Positions 10,084-20,395 are shown, counted from the stretch's first letter. The stretch: 64,000 bases of DNA from Macrococcus sp. 19Msa1099 (GCA_019357535.2 CP079955.1:310001-374000); one strand, 5' to 3'. Notes: generated by a model from the sequence alone, not told the origin. A program made the numbers and translations.

Positions 10084-11430
10084 ATGGGTAAATATTTTGG
10101 GACAGACGGTGTAAGAGGCGTTGCAAACAGCGAATTAACACCAGAGCTAGCATTTAAACTAGGACGTTTTGGGGGATATGTACTTGCGCATAACGATACA
10201 GAAAAACCGACTGTCGTTGTCGGTAGAGATACACGTATCTCAGGAGTGATGTTAGAGTCAGCACTTGTTGCAGGACTATTATCAACAGGAGCTGAAGTCA
10301 TGCGTTTAGGCGTTATTACAACGCCTGGAGTTGCGTACTTAACACGTGAGATGAATGCACAAGCGGGGGTTATGATCTCAGCGAGTCATAACCCTGTACA
10401 AGATAATGGTATCAAGTTCTTTGGTGCAGATGGGTTTAAACTTAGTGATGCACAAGAAGCGGAGATTGAAGCATTGCTTGATACTGAAGAAGACACGTTA
10501 CCACGACCTGTCGGTGTAGAACTTGGACATACTTCAGATTACTTTGAAGGTGGACACCGTTATTTAAGCTACTTGAAATCAACGATTGAAGGTGACCTTG
10601 AAGGATTGAAGATTGCACTTGATGGTGCACATGGTTCTACGTATTCACTTGCACCATACTTATTTGGTGACCTTGAAGCGGATACTGCAACAATCGGATG
10701 TAATCCAGATGGTAATAATATCAATGACGGCGTTGGCTCAACGCACCCAGAAAAACTTGCAGAATTAGTGTTAGATACTGATAGCGACTTTGGACTTGCA
10801 TTCGATGGTGATGGCGACCGTATTATTGCAGTCGATGAGCAAGGTCAAATCGTCGATGGTGACCAGATTATGTTTATCTTAGCACAGGATATGGATGCTA
10901 GAGGAGAACTTAAAGACCGTATGGTCGTGTCTACAGTTATGAGTAACCTTGGATTCTATAAAGGATTAGAATCTTTAAATATTAAGTCTGATAAGACGAA
11001 AGTTGGCGACCGTTACGTAGTAGAAGAAATGCGTCGTAGTTCATACAACTTAGGTGGCGAGCAGTCAGGACATATCGTAATGATGGATCATAATACGACA
11101 GGAGATGGCCTGTTAACTGGAATTCATCTCGCAAGCATTGTGAAACGTTCTGGAAAGACTTTAAGTGAACTTGCAGGTCAAATGACAAAGTATCCACAAC
11201 GACTTGTAAATATCAAAGTATCTGATAAGCATGCTGTTGAACAAAACGAACACGTAGCAGCAGTGATTAAGGAAGTTGAAGATGAAATGAACGGAGAAGG
11301 CCGTGTATTAGTACGTCCATCTGGAACTGAACCGTTAGTACGTGTAATGGTCGAAGCGAAGACAGATGAAGATGCAGAGCGCTTCGTTAATAAAATTAGT
11401 GATGTTGTAAGAGAACATATGGGGTTATAA
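10084..11430 (+). CDS. glmM: phosphoglucosamine mutase
   Basis: It converts glucosamine-6-phosphate to glucosamine-1-phosphate for UDP-GlcNAc and thus cell-wall synthesis. The 448-aa protein has the active-site serine in ISASHNP (Ser101), the metal-binding loop DGDGDR near 241-246, and the C-terminal phosphate-binding RPSGTEP. The N-terminal [12 protein letters not shown] is diagnostic. It is the third gene of the cda operon; GlmM is reported to interact with CdaA in other Bacillota. The enzyme upstream of it in the pathway, GlmS, is encoded 519 bases downstream. Confidence 0.97.
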   Translation: MGKYFGTDGVRGVANSELTPELAFKLGRFGGYVLAHNDTEKPTVVVGRDTRISGVMLESALVAGLLSTGAEVMRLGVITTPGVAYLTREMNAQAGVMISASHNPVQDNGIKFFGADGFKLSDAQEAEIEALLDTEEDTLPRPVGVELGHTSDYFEGGHRYLSYLKSTIEGDLEGLKIALDGAHGSTYSLAPYLFGDLEADTATIGCNPDGNNINDGVGSTHPEKLAELVLDTDSDFGLAFDGDGDRIIAVDEQGQIVDGDQIMFILAQDMDARGELKDRMVVSTVMSNLGFYKGLESLNIKSDKTKVGDRYVVEEMRRSSYNLGGEQSGHIVMMDHNTTGDGLLTGIHLASIVKRSGKTLSELAGQMTKYPQRLVNIKVSDKHAVEQNEHVAAVIKEVEDEMNGEGRVLVRPSGTEPLVRVMVEAKTDEDAERFVNKISDVVREHMGL

Positions 11431-11520
11431 AAGGTCGTGACACGAGCGTTAAGTCACGAATAAAATCATGAAAAGACGGTGAGAAATGGTTTTTGTTTCC
11501 ATCCGTCTTTTGATTTTATT
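11427..11520 (+). repeat. structured tandem repeat, copy 1 (terminator-like)
   Basis: A 94-base unit repeated once with a single visible difference (AATGG versus AACGG), period 121 bases. Each unit contains a small hairpin (TCGTGAC/GTCACGA) and a larger stem (AAAATC..AAAAGACGG / CCGTCTTTT-GATTTT) ending in a T-rich tract. It starts at the glmM stop codon, so copy 1 probably acts as the glmM terminator. Confidence 0.8.
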
Positions 11521-11547
11521 GAAGTGTCTGCTCGTGGAACGCCGTAA

Positions 11548-11641
11548 ATAAAAGGTCGTGACACGAGCGTTAAGTCACGAATAAAATCATGAAAAGACGG
11601 TGAGAAACGGTTTTTGTTTCCATCCGTCTTTTGATTTTATT
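11548..11641 (+). repeat. structured tandem repeat, copy 2 (terminator-like)
   Basis: Second copy of the 94-base unit. The 27-base spacer before it contains GCTCGTG, complementary to CACGAGC inside the repeats, so alternative folds are possible. The copy lies just upstream of the glmS promoter. A backup terminator isolating glmS from glmM, or a small RNA, are both possible. Confidence 0.8.
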
Positions 11642-11665
11642 TATTGAATATTTGATAGAATATTC

Positions 11666-11695
11666 TTGTATGAACTGATACCTATATAGTACAAT
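11666..11695 (+). promoter_or_regulatory. putative glmS promoter
   Basis: TTGTAT (11666-11671) and TACAAT (11690-11695) are separated by 18 bases and lie about 60 bases ahead of the ribozyme cleavage site. That placing fits the short 5' leader usual for glmS ribozymes. Confidence 0.55.
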
Positions 11696-11749
11696 AGTTT
11701 AAGTTTAGTAAACTATTTCATTCGAAAAGGAGGATTGTAACAACTTAAT

Positions 11750-11907
11750 ATACAGCGCCAGAACAGGAAACTGTTGACGAGGACGGATGGTCATCGAATT
11801 TTCGGCGGATGCCATCCCGGATAAAGCGATTCGATAGCTGATGAACAAACCACCTGGGCAACTGGGTGAACAAAACGCATCAGCACCGCATAATAAGACT
11901 ACTAAAT
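11750..11907 (+). ncRNA. glmS ribozyme/riboswitch
   Basis: The leader of glmS carries the conserved ribozyme core: A-GCGCCAGAAC with cleavage expected between 11754 and 11755, then GTTGACGAGGACGG, ATCGAATTTTCGGCGG and GCCATCCCGG. Downstream P3-P4 helices include GCATCAGC pairing with GCTGATG. The ribozyme cleaves its own mRNA when glucosamine-6-phosphate, the GlmS product, binds, giving feedback control. The 3' limit is approximate. Confidence 0.95.
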
Positions 11908-11949
11908 AAAAATACAAAATTGAATTGGAACTAGCAGGAGGAAATTATT

Positions 11950-13752
11950 ATGTGTGGTATCGTAGGTTATATTGGAACAGAGGATGCAAAAGAGATCCTT
12001 TTAAAAGGTTTAGAAAAATTAGAATATCGTGGGTATGATTCAGCAGGTATCGCTGTACGTAACGGAGAAGATGTACGTGTCTACAAAGAGAAAGGCCGTA
12101 TCGCAGAACTTCGTAAAGTTGTAGATTCAAACTTTGATACAACGACTGGTATTGGACATACGCGTTGGGCAACACATGGTGTACCAAATCACGAAAACTC
12201 TCATCCGCATCAATCTGAAAGCGAGCGTTTCACATTAGTGCATAACGGTGTGATCGAGAACTACGAGCAATTAAAGAATGAATATTTATCAGGTGTGACA
12301 TTTAAATCAGATACTGATACAGAAATTATCGTTCAACTTATAGAACACTTCTCTAAACAAGGTTTAGAAACAGAAGCAGCTTTCGTTCAAGTATTAAAAT
12401 TATTACATGGTTCATATGCATTAGGTTTATTAGATACACAGAACCCAGACGTTATCTACGTTGCGAAGAACAAATCTCCTTTACTTGTAGGTTTAGGTGA
12501 TGGATTCAACGTTATCGCATCAGACGCGATGGCGATGTTACAAGTAACAGATACTTATACAGAATTACACGATGGTGAAGTTGTTCTTGTAACGAAAGAA
12601 AGCATCGACATCAAAGACCTAGAAGGTAAGAAAGTGAAACGTAAACCTTACAAAGCTGAAATCGATGCATCAGATATCGAAAAAGGAACATATGCACACT
12701 ACATGCTTAAAGAAATTAACGAGCAGCCTGCTGCGATGCGTAATATCATCCAGGAATATCAAGATGAAAAAGGAAACTTAAAGATCGATAAAGATATCGT
12801 TAAAGCAGTACGTAAAGCGGACCGTATCCATATCATTGCCTGTGGTACATCTTATAATGCAGGTCTTGTTGGTAAAGAATACTTAGAGAAATGGGCAGGT
12901 ATTCCAACAGAGGTACATGTCGCTTCTGAATTCGTCTACAACATGCCATTACTGTCTAAGAAACCATTGTTCATCTTTATCTCACAATCAGGCGAGACAG
13001 CGGATAGCCGTGCAGTATTAGTGGCAACGAAGAAATTAGGACACCCTGCACTGACAATTACAAACGTAGCTGGTTCAACATTATCACGTGAAGCGGATCA
13101 TACATTGATTCTTCATGCAGGACCTGAGATTGCAGTTGCGTCTACAAAGGCTTACACTGCACAGATCGCGGTATTATCAATCTTAGCGCAAGTCGCTGCA
13201 GCAGATGCAGGTATTGATACTGGTATTGATCTATTACCAGAACTTGCGAAAGTGACTTCAGCGATTACAACAGTGATCGATGATGCTGAATTAATGGAGA
13301 AAATTGCAAAGGACTTCTTAGCAACTACACGTAACTGTTTCTTCATCGGACGTACGATGGATTATTACGTAGGTGTTGAGGGTGCGTTAAAGCTTAAAGA
13401 AATCTCTTACATCCAGACAGAAGGATTTGCAGGTGGGGAGTTAAAGCACGGTACAATCGCATTAATTGAAGAAGGAACACCAGTTATTGCATTAGCAACT
13501 CAAGAACGCGTGAACTTATCAATCCGCGGTAACGTGAAAGAAGTTGTAGCTCGTGGTGCACATCCATGTATCATTTCAATGGATGGATTAAATCAAGAAG
13601 GCGACACTTATGTGATTCCTCATGTTCATGAAATGCTAGCGCCATTAGTATCGGTTGTAACAACACAGTTAATCGCATACTATGCAGCGTTACACCGTGG
13701 AGCAGACGTAGATAAACCACGTAACTTAGCAAAATCTGTAACAGTTGAATAA
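11950..13752 (+). CDS. glmS: glutamine--fructose-6-phosphate aminotransferase (isomerising)
   Basis: It makes glucosamine-6-phosphate from fructose-6-phosphate and glutamine, the first committed step of amino-sugar synthesis. The 600-aa protein begins MCGIVGYIG, so Cys2 becomes the N-terminal nucleophile of the glutaminase domain (about 1-220). Two SIS sugar-isomerase domains follow, with the motifs [18 protein letters not shown] and ASTKAYTAQ, and the protein ends in NLAKSVTVE, the conserved C-terminus. AGGAGG lies upstream. Expression is controlled by the ribozyme in its leader. Confidence 0.98.
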   Translation: MCGIVGYIGTEDAKEILLKGLEKLEYRGYDSAGIAVRNGEDVRVYKEKGRIAELRKVVDSNFDTTTGIGHTRWATHGVPNHENSHPHQSESERFTLVHNGVIENYEQLKNEYLSGVTFKSDTDTEIIVQLIEHFSKQGLETEAAFVQVLKLLHGSYALGLLDTQNPDVIYVAKNKSPLLVGLGDGFNVIASDAMAMLQVTDTYTELHDGEVVLVTKESIDIKDLEGKKVKRKPYKAEIDASDIEKGTYAHYMLKEINEQPAAMRNIIQEYQDEKGNLKIDKDIVKAVRKADRIHIIACGTSYNAGLVGKEYLEKWAGIPTEVHVASEFVYNMPLLSKKPLFIFISQSGETADSRAVLVATKKLGHPALTITNVAGSTLSREADHTLILHAGPEIAVASTKAYTAQIAVLSILAQVAAADAGIDTGIDLLPELAKVTSAITTVIDDAELMEKIAKDFLATTRNCFFIGRTMDYYVGVEGALKLKEISYIQTEGFAGGELKHGTIALIEEGTPVIALATQERVNLSIRGNVKEVVARGAHPCIISMDGLNQEGDTYVIPHVHEMLAPLVSVVTTQLIAYYAALHRGADVDKPRNLAKSVTVE

Positions 13753-13763
13753 TTTAGAAATAG

Positions 13764-13797
13764 ATAAGCATCTCATTTAATGAGATGCTTATTTTTG
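13764..13797 (+). terminator. terminator of glmS
   Basis: A nearly perfect palindrome (ATAAGCATCTCATT and its reverse complement) followed by ATTTTTG, 12 bases after the stop codon. The next 115 bases to the convergent gene hold nothing recognisable. Confidence 0.88.
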
Positions 13798-13913
13798 TAG
13801 GTATGTGTTTGGTATAAGCATACTTGATAATACAATAGATATGTATTTAATCGTTGAGTCCATCTTCAAGGATTATGACTATTATGCACTGTCCGGATTT
13901 TATTGAAGAGATA

Positions 13914-15344
13914 TTATTCATATGGATTAGAACGATCGATCTCTTCTCCTGTTTCATCGTATTCAACCACTGTTCCATCTTCATACACATCAAATGACAT
14001 CACAGGGTCGCCATCATCATCAAAGATACCAAAACCATATCCGAATGACTTAACCTCAGGTGTACGGACATCACCGTAGTCACTTAAATCAGATACGCTA
14101 AGATGATCTTCAGCTGCCTGTATTGCATCATCAGCTGTTTCGACCATAATAATATCAGATCCGCTGTCAGACTCAGTATCAGAATCTTCATCATCATTTG
14201 AATTTCTTTTAGCACGTTCCTCGGCTGCTTTTGCGCGTGCCTCAGCAGCTTCTGCACGTTCTAATGCTGTCTTCGTTTCTTCTTTCTCTTGTTCTTTTTC
14301 TGCGATATAGGCATCGATATCATCTTCATCGAATGATAATGTCACGCTATTTGAACCTTCAGCTAAATCGATGTCTGTTAACGTTTCTGTAGGGGTCTTG
14401 AAATTCTTGCCATCAAGTTCACCTTCAGCATAGATGCTTAATGAATCACCTTTATATGGTCCGTAAGTTGTCTTATTACTATTGTAATCCACTTCGTTAT
14501 CATTAACGAATACTTGTGTTTCTGAAGCATCAAGCTTACTATCACCTTCAACCTTAATATTGATGAAATGTTCATCGAATGCTAATTGGGCTTGTGGTTC
14601 TGACAAAACATCAATATCAAGCGTCCCGTCTGTAGACTTCCCGTCTATTATCTTCTTCGCATCTAATGCATATTTTCCAGCTACGAATGTACCGATTTCT
14701 GTTTCTTTGCCATCTGCTACAGCGATAGTGTGTTTCTTGCCATTGAACGTAAATTCGATCTCTGCATCTTCTTTACCGTCAATCGATACTTTATGGAGTA
14801 CAGGTTCGAAGTTATACTTAGGGAACACACTGAAATATTTTCCGTTACGCTTTAAGTCTAAGACGTCATGCTCACCAATTTGAATCGTAGTTTCATTCTT
14901 ACCCTGTGCAGCGCCATGAAGTTCATTCATAAACTCATCTTTCTTACCAGACTTTTCGATCACCGTTGCAAAGGCTTTCGCTTCTTCTTCAGCAATACCA
15001 TCTTGACCGACTGTCAGCAAGTTGCTGAGTGATTGATAGTCTTTGTCATTGATGGCAGTTTCGATAGATTTAGCATGTGTTTCAGGGCTATATTTATGAT
15101 TTAGGAAGAAGTATGCGCCGATGAGTGCAGTGAGTAACAGTCCGATGAGTAGAAATGGCCATACAGGTTTCTTTTTCTTCTTATTTTCCTGCACTTTCTC
15201 TTTCTGTCTGCTCTGAAGCGGTTCTGGTGTCGTACTGTTATGAGTAACTTCACTTTCTTGAGGAGGAAGTGGTGTACCACAGTTCGTGCATACTTTGTGT
15301 GATAGTGGTGCTTCCTGACCACAGTTTGTACAGAATTTCTTCAT
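13914..15344 (-). CDS. TcaA-like zinc-ribbon membrane protein with an atypical C-terminus
   Basis: A 476-aa protein. An N-terminal zinc ribbon (Cys5, Cys8, Cys19, Cys22) is followed by a basic linker, one membrane helix at about 60-82, and a long extracytoplasmic region. The segment around KTTYGPYKGDSLSIYAEGEL and SVTLSFDEDDIDAY resembles S. aureus TcaA, a protein linked to teicoplanin susceptibility and the cell envelope. The C-terminus differs from what I recall of TcaA: a charged helix rich in EKEQEKEE and AEERAKR, an Asp/Ser-rich stretch, and a small acidic domain (about 395-476). Start 15344 is chosen for AAGGAG upstream; the in-frame extension lacks a ribosome site. It is monocistronic and convergent with glmS. 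Function is inferred from similarity only. Confidence 0.7.
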   Translation of the reverse strand: MKKFCTNCGQEAPLSHKVCTNCGTPLPPQESEVTHNSTTPEPLQSRQKEKVQENKKKKKPVWPFLLIGLLLTALIGAYFFLNHKYSPETHAKSIETAINDKDYQSLSNLLTVGQDGIAEEEAKAFATVIEKSGKKDEFMNELHGAAQGKNETTIQIGEHDVLDLKRNGKYFSVFPKYNFEPVLHKVSIDGKEDAEIEFTFNGKKHTIAVADGKETEIGTFVAGKYALDAKKIIDGKSTDGTLDIDVLSEPQAQLAFDEHFINIKVEGDSKLDASETQVFVNDNEVDYNSNKTTYGPYKGDSLSIYAEGELDGKNFKTPTETLTDIDLAEGSNSVTLSFDEDDIDAYIAEKEQEKEETKTALERAEAAEARAKAAEERAKRNSNDDEDSDTESDSGSDIIMVETADDAIQAAEDHLSVSDLSDYGDVRTPEVKSFGYGFGIFDDDGDPVMSFDVYEDGTVVEYDETGEEIDRSNPYE

Positions 15345-15526
15345 CGTCTGTCTCCTTTTATATAATGATATATTAATTCTAAAGTAAAAAAATACAATAT
15401 ACAATATAAATTAAACGAGAAGACAATATTTACAACTTATTAAAATAACCAACATTAGTATAGAATGATAAAGATGAAATTATGCATAAGAGCGATTATA
15501 ATAATAATAAAAAGAAGGAGTTCGTT

Positions 15527-16264
15527 ATGACTACAATAATGAAAGGTGCAGAAAGTTATTATCACCAGGGAAATAATATAGGGATATTGTTATCCCACGG
15601 TTTTACCGGGGCAACGTTCAGTATGATGCCACTTGCAGAAGCGTACAGTGAGGCAGGATATACGGTATGCTTACCTCGACTTGCCGGTCACGGTACAAAC
15701 TTAGAGGATATGGCCGCTTCAACATATGAAGACTGGATTGAAAGCATTGAAGAAGGGCTAACAAAGCTTAAAGAAAAATGTGACACAATCATTATGTCAG
15801 GCTTATCCATGGGAGGGACGCTGACGCTTTATATGGCAGCAAAACATCCGGAGATTAAAGCGATTATTCCGATTAATGCAGCGGTTGTTATCCCGTATAT
15901 GCACGCGGCAGCACATGTGGATCTCGATATTATACCGGGAAGCGGTAGCGATATTAAAAAGCAGGGTGTACTTGAAATCGGTTATAAAGATACACCGGTG
16001 AAAAGTATATTAGAGATTCGTAAGTTAATGCGTACTGTAGAAGAAAGTTTATTCCAGATTAAATGTCCTGCACTGATTTTCGTAAGCCCTGAAGATCATA
16101 CTGTACCTGCATTTAATGCGGATCTAATCTATACGTCAATTCACAGTGAGTGTAAACACATCATTGAAACCCCGAATAGTTATCATATGTCTACACTTGA
16201 TAACGACAAGGAATTCATTATAGAGCAATCACTTTCATTTGTAGAAACAATGATAAACGGTTGA
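15527..16264 (+). CDS. alpha/beta hydrolase, monoacylglycerol lipase-like
   Basis: A 245-aa cytoplasmic serine hydrolase. HGFTGATFSMMPLAEAY gives the oxyanion-hole region, GLSMGG the nucleophile elbow, SPEDHTVP the acid and NSYHMSTLD the catalytic histidine. The overall sequence is close to the thermostable monoacylglycerol lipase of Bacillus sp. H257 as I recall it (shared PRLAGHGT, CPALIFVSPEDH and PINAAV). It probably releases fatty acid from monoglycerides or related esters. Start 15527 follows AAGGAG by about nine bases; the longer in-frame start at 15482 lacks a ribosome site. No partner genes are apparent. Confidence 0.82.
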   Translation: MTTIMKGAESYYHQGNNIGILLSHGFTGATFSMMPLAEAYSEAGYTVCLPRLAGHGTNLEDMAASTYEDWIESIEEGLTKLKEKCDTIIMSGLSMGGTLTLYMAAKHPEIKAIIPINAAVVIPYMHAAAHVDLDIIPGSGSDIKKQGVLEIGYKDTPVKSILEIRKLMRTVEESLFQIKCPALIFVSPEDHTVPAFNADLIYTSIHSECKHIIETPNSYHMSTLDNDKEFIIEQSLSFVETMING

Positions 16265-16336
16265 TTACTCAGCTGTTTTTTTGTCTGGAAGATTCATCTG
16301 ACTGATTACCGGGTAATTTCAAATAGGAGGTAATAT

Positions 16337-16969
16337 ATGAAACTTACAGTACAGGAACTTTATGATTGTTTATATGATAATCTGGGGCCACAAGGATGGT
16401 GGCCGGCAGAAGATAATTTTGAAATTATCATTGGTGCGATTTTAGTTCAGAATACAAATTGGCGCAATGTAGAGCGCTCCTTATCGAATTTAAGAAACGC
16501 GACACAGTTCGATCCAGAACGCATATTAAATCTGCATCTTTCTGAATTACAAAGTCTGATCAGACCAAGCGGTTTCTATACGAATAAATCTGCTGCAATT
16601 ATAGCAGTATTAACTTGGCTGAAAAGTCATGAATATGATTTCAGGGCGATTGATAAGCTATATACAACAGAGCTTCGTAACGAGCTGCTAAAACTTCGTG
16701 GTATTGGATTTGAAACGGCAGATGTGTTACTCGTATATGTATTCGAACGTGTCGTATTTATCGCTGACACATATACGAGACGCTTATTCAATGCGCTTGG
16801 TGTTCAAAGTAAAAGTTATATGGACCTATATAATAAGGTCACCTTACCTGACACATTTACACCGCTTCATGCGCAGGAATTTCACGGGCTACTGGATGAA
16901 TTCGGTAAACGTTATTTAACCGCGAAAGGTGTGAAGGGTGCGACTTTTTTAGATGACTACTTCTTATGA
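16337..16969 (+). CDS. HhH-GPD (endonuclease III-like) DNA glycosylase family protein
   Basis: A 210-aa protein of the Nth/MutY/AlkA fold, expected to bind DNA and excise damaged bases. The helix-hairpin-helix is LLKLRGIGFETADVLLVYV and the catalytic aspartate is in VFIADTYTRRLF. The Lys that makes Nth a bifunctional lyase (GXGXKTA) is Glu here (GIGFETAD), and the C-terminal four-cysteine iron-sulphur cluster is absent. It is therefore probably a monofunctional glycosylase or a non-catalytic relative. AGGAGG precedes the ATG. Its stop codon overlaps the end of the convergent Z1 ATPase gene by six bases. Confidence 0.8.
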   Translation: MKLTVQELYDCLYDNLGPQGWWPAEDNFEIIIGAILVQNTNWRNVERSLSNLRNATQFDPERILNLHLSELQSLIRPSGFYTNKSAAIIAVLTWLKSHEYDFRAIDKLYTTELRNELLKLRGIGFETADVLLVYVFERVVFIADTYTRRLFNALGVQSKSYMDLYNKVTLPDTFTPLHAQEFHGLLDEFGKRYLTAKGVKGATFLDDYFL

Positions 16970-19051
16970 GAATATCATCGTCTGCATATTACTTTGTGCA
17001 ACAATCACGGGCCAGTAGAACGGTGCGTCTTTCCAGCCGGAGTCACTGTGACCGTTCTGTCTGAGCAGTATAACACTTGGATGTGTTTTACCGAGCTTAT
17101 ATGCCGTCTGCAATTCATCGTGACCTGTGTCTGGTCTGTCAGCAAACCTTTCGTCACTACGTAATCTGCTTATATTACGATTCGTTCTGACGATGACCCA
17201 TACGAGGTCATCTTCTGATAAGTATTCAATCATCTCAACGTAGCGTTCCATCTGAAATGGTAAATGAGTATAAATAAGTGTCTCATTGATCGCCATCAAT
17301 ATATCACGTACGTGGTGGACAGGGACGAGTACATTTTGGCCGGTATGACGTACAGCATGTTTTTCTAATGCACTGACCATTTTATCGATGCGTTTCATCG
17401 CCTGGTTTAACTTCGTTTTGTTGACCGTTTCAAAGCCAACAGGTAAGAATCGTTTACGAGGTCTCACTGTAATCAGTTCAGACATTAATAATTTATTAGG
17501 ATTACAAGGGACGATCTCTCCTTGTGCATCTTTCGTTAAGAACTTCACGGTATGATCCTGTTTCATAATCGCTTCGCGTAACCCTTCATCAAAGAAATGC
17601 ATACGCTGCATCGCACTATAAATTCGGGGTGTCGTATAGAAACGAGTGACCTCCATATCTTCCATCGGACGAGCACCATACATACGTGAATGTTGCAGCA
17701 CAGTGTCCTGCTGGAACTTACGTGGATCACGGCCATAATAGAAACCGATTAAGTTGCCGACAGTGATACCGCGATCTAATATTTGACCGCCGATAAAGAA
17801 GGTCATCGGCGTACGTAGTCTCAGCTCACCATTATTATCGAGCAGTTGAGTGACATCTTGTTCAGAATTGACGATTTCAATTAACAGCTCTTCATCAATT
17901 ATTGATGTCTTCACAGATTCCAGAACATCAGTGAAATCTGGCATATGATTTACAGAATGCTTTAAATCTTCATAAGCGGTATGAACTAAATCACGAAATA
18001 ATTGAGGATTTTCTGTAATGCTTTCCTTTAACTTCGACTCCATACGACTGACGACATCATATTGCCACACGTGTGCTTTTTTCGTCGTAATCGTATGCAT
18101 AATAAAGCTGTATTTCGTAATGTGATCATTACTTAGATGTCTGACTTTCGCACCGACGATAAAGTTCATCAGTGCATGACGCAATCCTTCCAGGTTCTTA
18201 GACGTTAACAGATAATCATCTTTTACACGTCTATTATCAGACTTACGTAATATTTCAAGTTCACTTTCATCGATTGCATGATATAAACTGCGCGCTGCAG
18301 GTGATTGTTCCTCAAAGTAAAACTTGCCACCAACATACTTATCATGTGTCGGGACGAGGACTGTAAACACCGGACGCTTCGGCTGATAGCCACGTTCTGC
18401 AAGCACGTCAACATCCGGCTGTAAGTATAACGAGTAAGGCGTTGCTGTAACTTGTAAGTATGCAGCAGTCGGTAACATCGCTTTAATATCATCAAGCTTT
18501 GTGGCGATTTTCTTCAGCTCTATTAAATTACGATCCTTATCTTCACTATAAACAACCGACGCATAATCCGCTTCATCATCGATAAACATTACTTTACGCA
18601 TCTTCATCTCAGGATAATCGATAAAAAACTGTTCAAGTCGCGCGACATTCTTAATTTCTTTCTTCACGATGATGATCTGTTTCTGCTTCAGTTCATACTT
18701 ACGTAGCTTCGGCATACGGATAATATCATGCACAATGACCTTATCCTCATCCATTGCACGTCGAAACTCTGCTGCGACACGCGCATACGTCTGACGGGCA
18801 AGCGCATTTGAATTCTTCGTTAATATCACGATGCAGTCGAACACATCATCCAGCGCCAGCGCCATCGTACCGATATAACTACGCGTCTTACCTGACTGGA
18901 TACGCCCGAGCAGCATACCCGGACGAAACGTCTCCGTAGAATGCACCTTTAACTGCGCTTTTGTTTGCTGCATAACTTCAATTTCTTCTTCGCTGTAATG
19001 ATTCAGCTGATTTACACACCCAAAAAAATACCCATCTAATTTCAACTGCAC
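16964..19051 (-). CDS. Z1-domain superfamily II-like ATPase
   Basis: A 695-aa protein with helicase-like ATPase motifs in order: Walker A GRIQSGKT (about 48-55), Walker B FIDDEAD, and motif III QVTATPYSLYL. The Z1 signature follows: FIGGQILDRGITVGNLIGFYYGRDP and then QDTVLQHSRMYGARP with the arginine-finger region. Z1 ATPases are known mainly from conflict or restriction gene clusters with MORC-type ATPases, nucleases or methylases; here none of those partners lies alongside. The start is GTG at 19051 with GGAG five bases upstream. It is tail-to-tail with the HhH-GPD gene. A role in DNA handling or defence is inference. Confidence 0.75.
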   Translation of the reverse strand: MQLKLDGYFFGCVNQLNHYSEEEIEVMQQTKAQLKVHSTETFRPGMLLGRIQSGKTRSYIGTMALALDDVFDCIVILTKNSNALARQTYARVAAEFRRAMDEDKVIVHDIIRMPKLRKYELKQKQIIIVKKEIKNVARLEQFFIDYPEMKMRKVMFIDDEADYASVVYSEDKDRNLIELKKIATKLDDIKAMLPTAAYLQVTATPYSLYLQPDVDVLAERGYQPKRPVFTVLVPTHDKYVGGKFYFEEQSPAARSLYHAIDESELEILRKSDNRRVKDDYLLTSKNLEGLRHALMNFIVGAKVRHLSNDHITKYSFIMHTITTKKAHVWQYDVVSRMESKLKESITENPQLFRDLVHTAYEDLKHSVNHMPDFTDVLESVKTSIIDEELLIEIVNSEQDVTQLLDNNGELRLRTPMTFFIGGQILDRGITVGNLIGFYYGRDPRKFQQDTVLQHSRMYGARPMEDMEVTRFYTTPRIYSAMQRMHFFDEGLREAIMKQDHTVKFLTKDAQGEIVPCNPNKLLMSELITVRPRKRFLPVGFETVNKTKLNQAMKRIDKMVSALEKHAVRHTGQNVLVPVHHVRDILMAINETLIYTHLPFQMERYVEMIEYLSEDDLVWVIVRTNRNISRLRSDERFADRPDTGHDELQTAYKLGKTHPSVILLRQNGHSDSGWKDAPFYWPVIVAQSNMQTMIFS

Positions 19052-19124
19052 TCAATCTCCTGTTTATTGTATAATTGTATATTCTACTATAAACTTAAAC
19101 TAAAGACATGAAAGGAGTGTAATT

Positions 19125-19505
19125 ATGAACAGAAAACCATTTTTCTATATTATGATATTCTTCCTGACATTCATATTTGCGAATGTCATTCGAAATATTA
19201 TAAGCGGTGAACCGTTAGAAAACTATTTAATCTATGCACTCGTCGGACTGTTCATATTAGCTTCAATCATCTCAGACTTCATTAAGATCTTTATGGATGG
19301 AACAACGCGCACGCTTACAATGGGCAGCAGGATAACGGCACTTATGTATGCAGTTATCATCGCACTATCAATTAAAGGACTCACAATGTCTCACGAATCA
19401 TTCGACCGTGCAATTTATATTGCATATATTATCTTCAGTGCGATCCTGCTCGTCTTAACACTTTATATGGACCGTGTGAGAAGAAAGTCAGAAACACTTA
19501 AATAA
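19125..19505 (+). CDS. small four-helix membrane protein of unknown function
   Basis: A 126-aa protein, almost wholly hydrophobic, with four predicted membrane helices (about 7-27, 37-57, 68-86, 95-115) and a basic C-terminus (MDRVRRKSETLK). No catalytic motif is visible and I do not recognise the family. GGAG is well spaced from the ATG. It is followed after 12 bases by a second small membrane protein, so they form a two-gene operon ending at the terminator at 19841. Confidence 0.65.
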   Translation: MNRKPFFYIMIFFLTFIFANVIRNIISGEPLENYLIYALVGLFILASIISDFIKIFMDGTTRTLTMGSRITALMYAVIIALSIKGLTMSHESFDRAIYIAYIIFSAILLVLTLYMDRVRRKSETLK

Positions 19506-19517
19506 GGAGAGAGGCTT

Positions 19518-19805
19518 ATGATCATCATCGTTATATTATTCTTATTAATCGGTATTTATATGTTAACCGGACGTGGAGGATTCCTGATTGCAGGCTATAA
19601 TATGTTACCTAAAGAACAGAAACAGAAGTATGACGAAAAGCGATTATGTAGATTTGCAGGTGCTGTGTTCATTATAGCTACTATGTGCTTAGTACTTATC
19701 GAATATACAGAAGTCAATGAAGTGTTTGGTATCGCAGGATTTATCACTATAATATTGGCATTTGTTATCTTAGTGAATACATCTGATTATTTCAAAAAAC
19801 GATAG
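19518..19805 (+). CDS. DUF3784-like small membrane protein
   Basis: A 95-aa protein with three hydrophobic helices. The stretch LTGRGGFLIAGYNMLPKEQKQKYDEKRLCRFAGAVFI is typical of DUF3784 proteins, a family of unknown function in Bacillota. GGAGAGAGG precedes the ATG. It is co-directional with the preceding membrane protein gene. Confidence 0.72.
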   Translation: MIIIVILFLLIGIYMLTGRGGFLIAGYNMLPKEQKQKYDEKRLCRFAGAVFIIATMCLVLIEYTEVNEVFGIAGFITIILAFVILVNTSDYFKKR

Positions 19806-19840
19806 TATGGTGGTTCAAATAAGATATTATTGGCACTGAA

Positions 19841-19876
19841 AATGGCACTCAAACTAGATTTGAGTGCCATTTTTTT
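19841..19876 (+). terminator. terminator of the small membrane protein operon
   Basis: Perfect 13-base-pair stem AATGGCACTCAAA with loop CTAGA, followed by TTTTT. The 130 bases after it carry a second TGGCACTGAAA motif and otherwise nothing recognisable. Confidence 0.9.
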
Positions 19877-20012
19877 AAGGATTCTTCGATTTGGCCATGA
19901 AATTGGCACTGAAACCTTAAGTCTTGAAATATTCTTTGGGCCATAATATTAACATTCATCTGCATCGTAGATTTCTTCGCTACTCATCTAGAGTGAGAAA
20001 ACTCACTGTACA

Positions 20013-20345
<333 letters not shown>

Positions 20346-20395
20346 TTATTACCGTTATAATAGAATTATATTATACAGACAGATGGTGAATGTGG

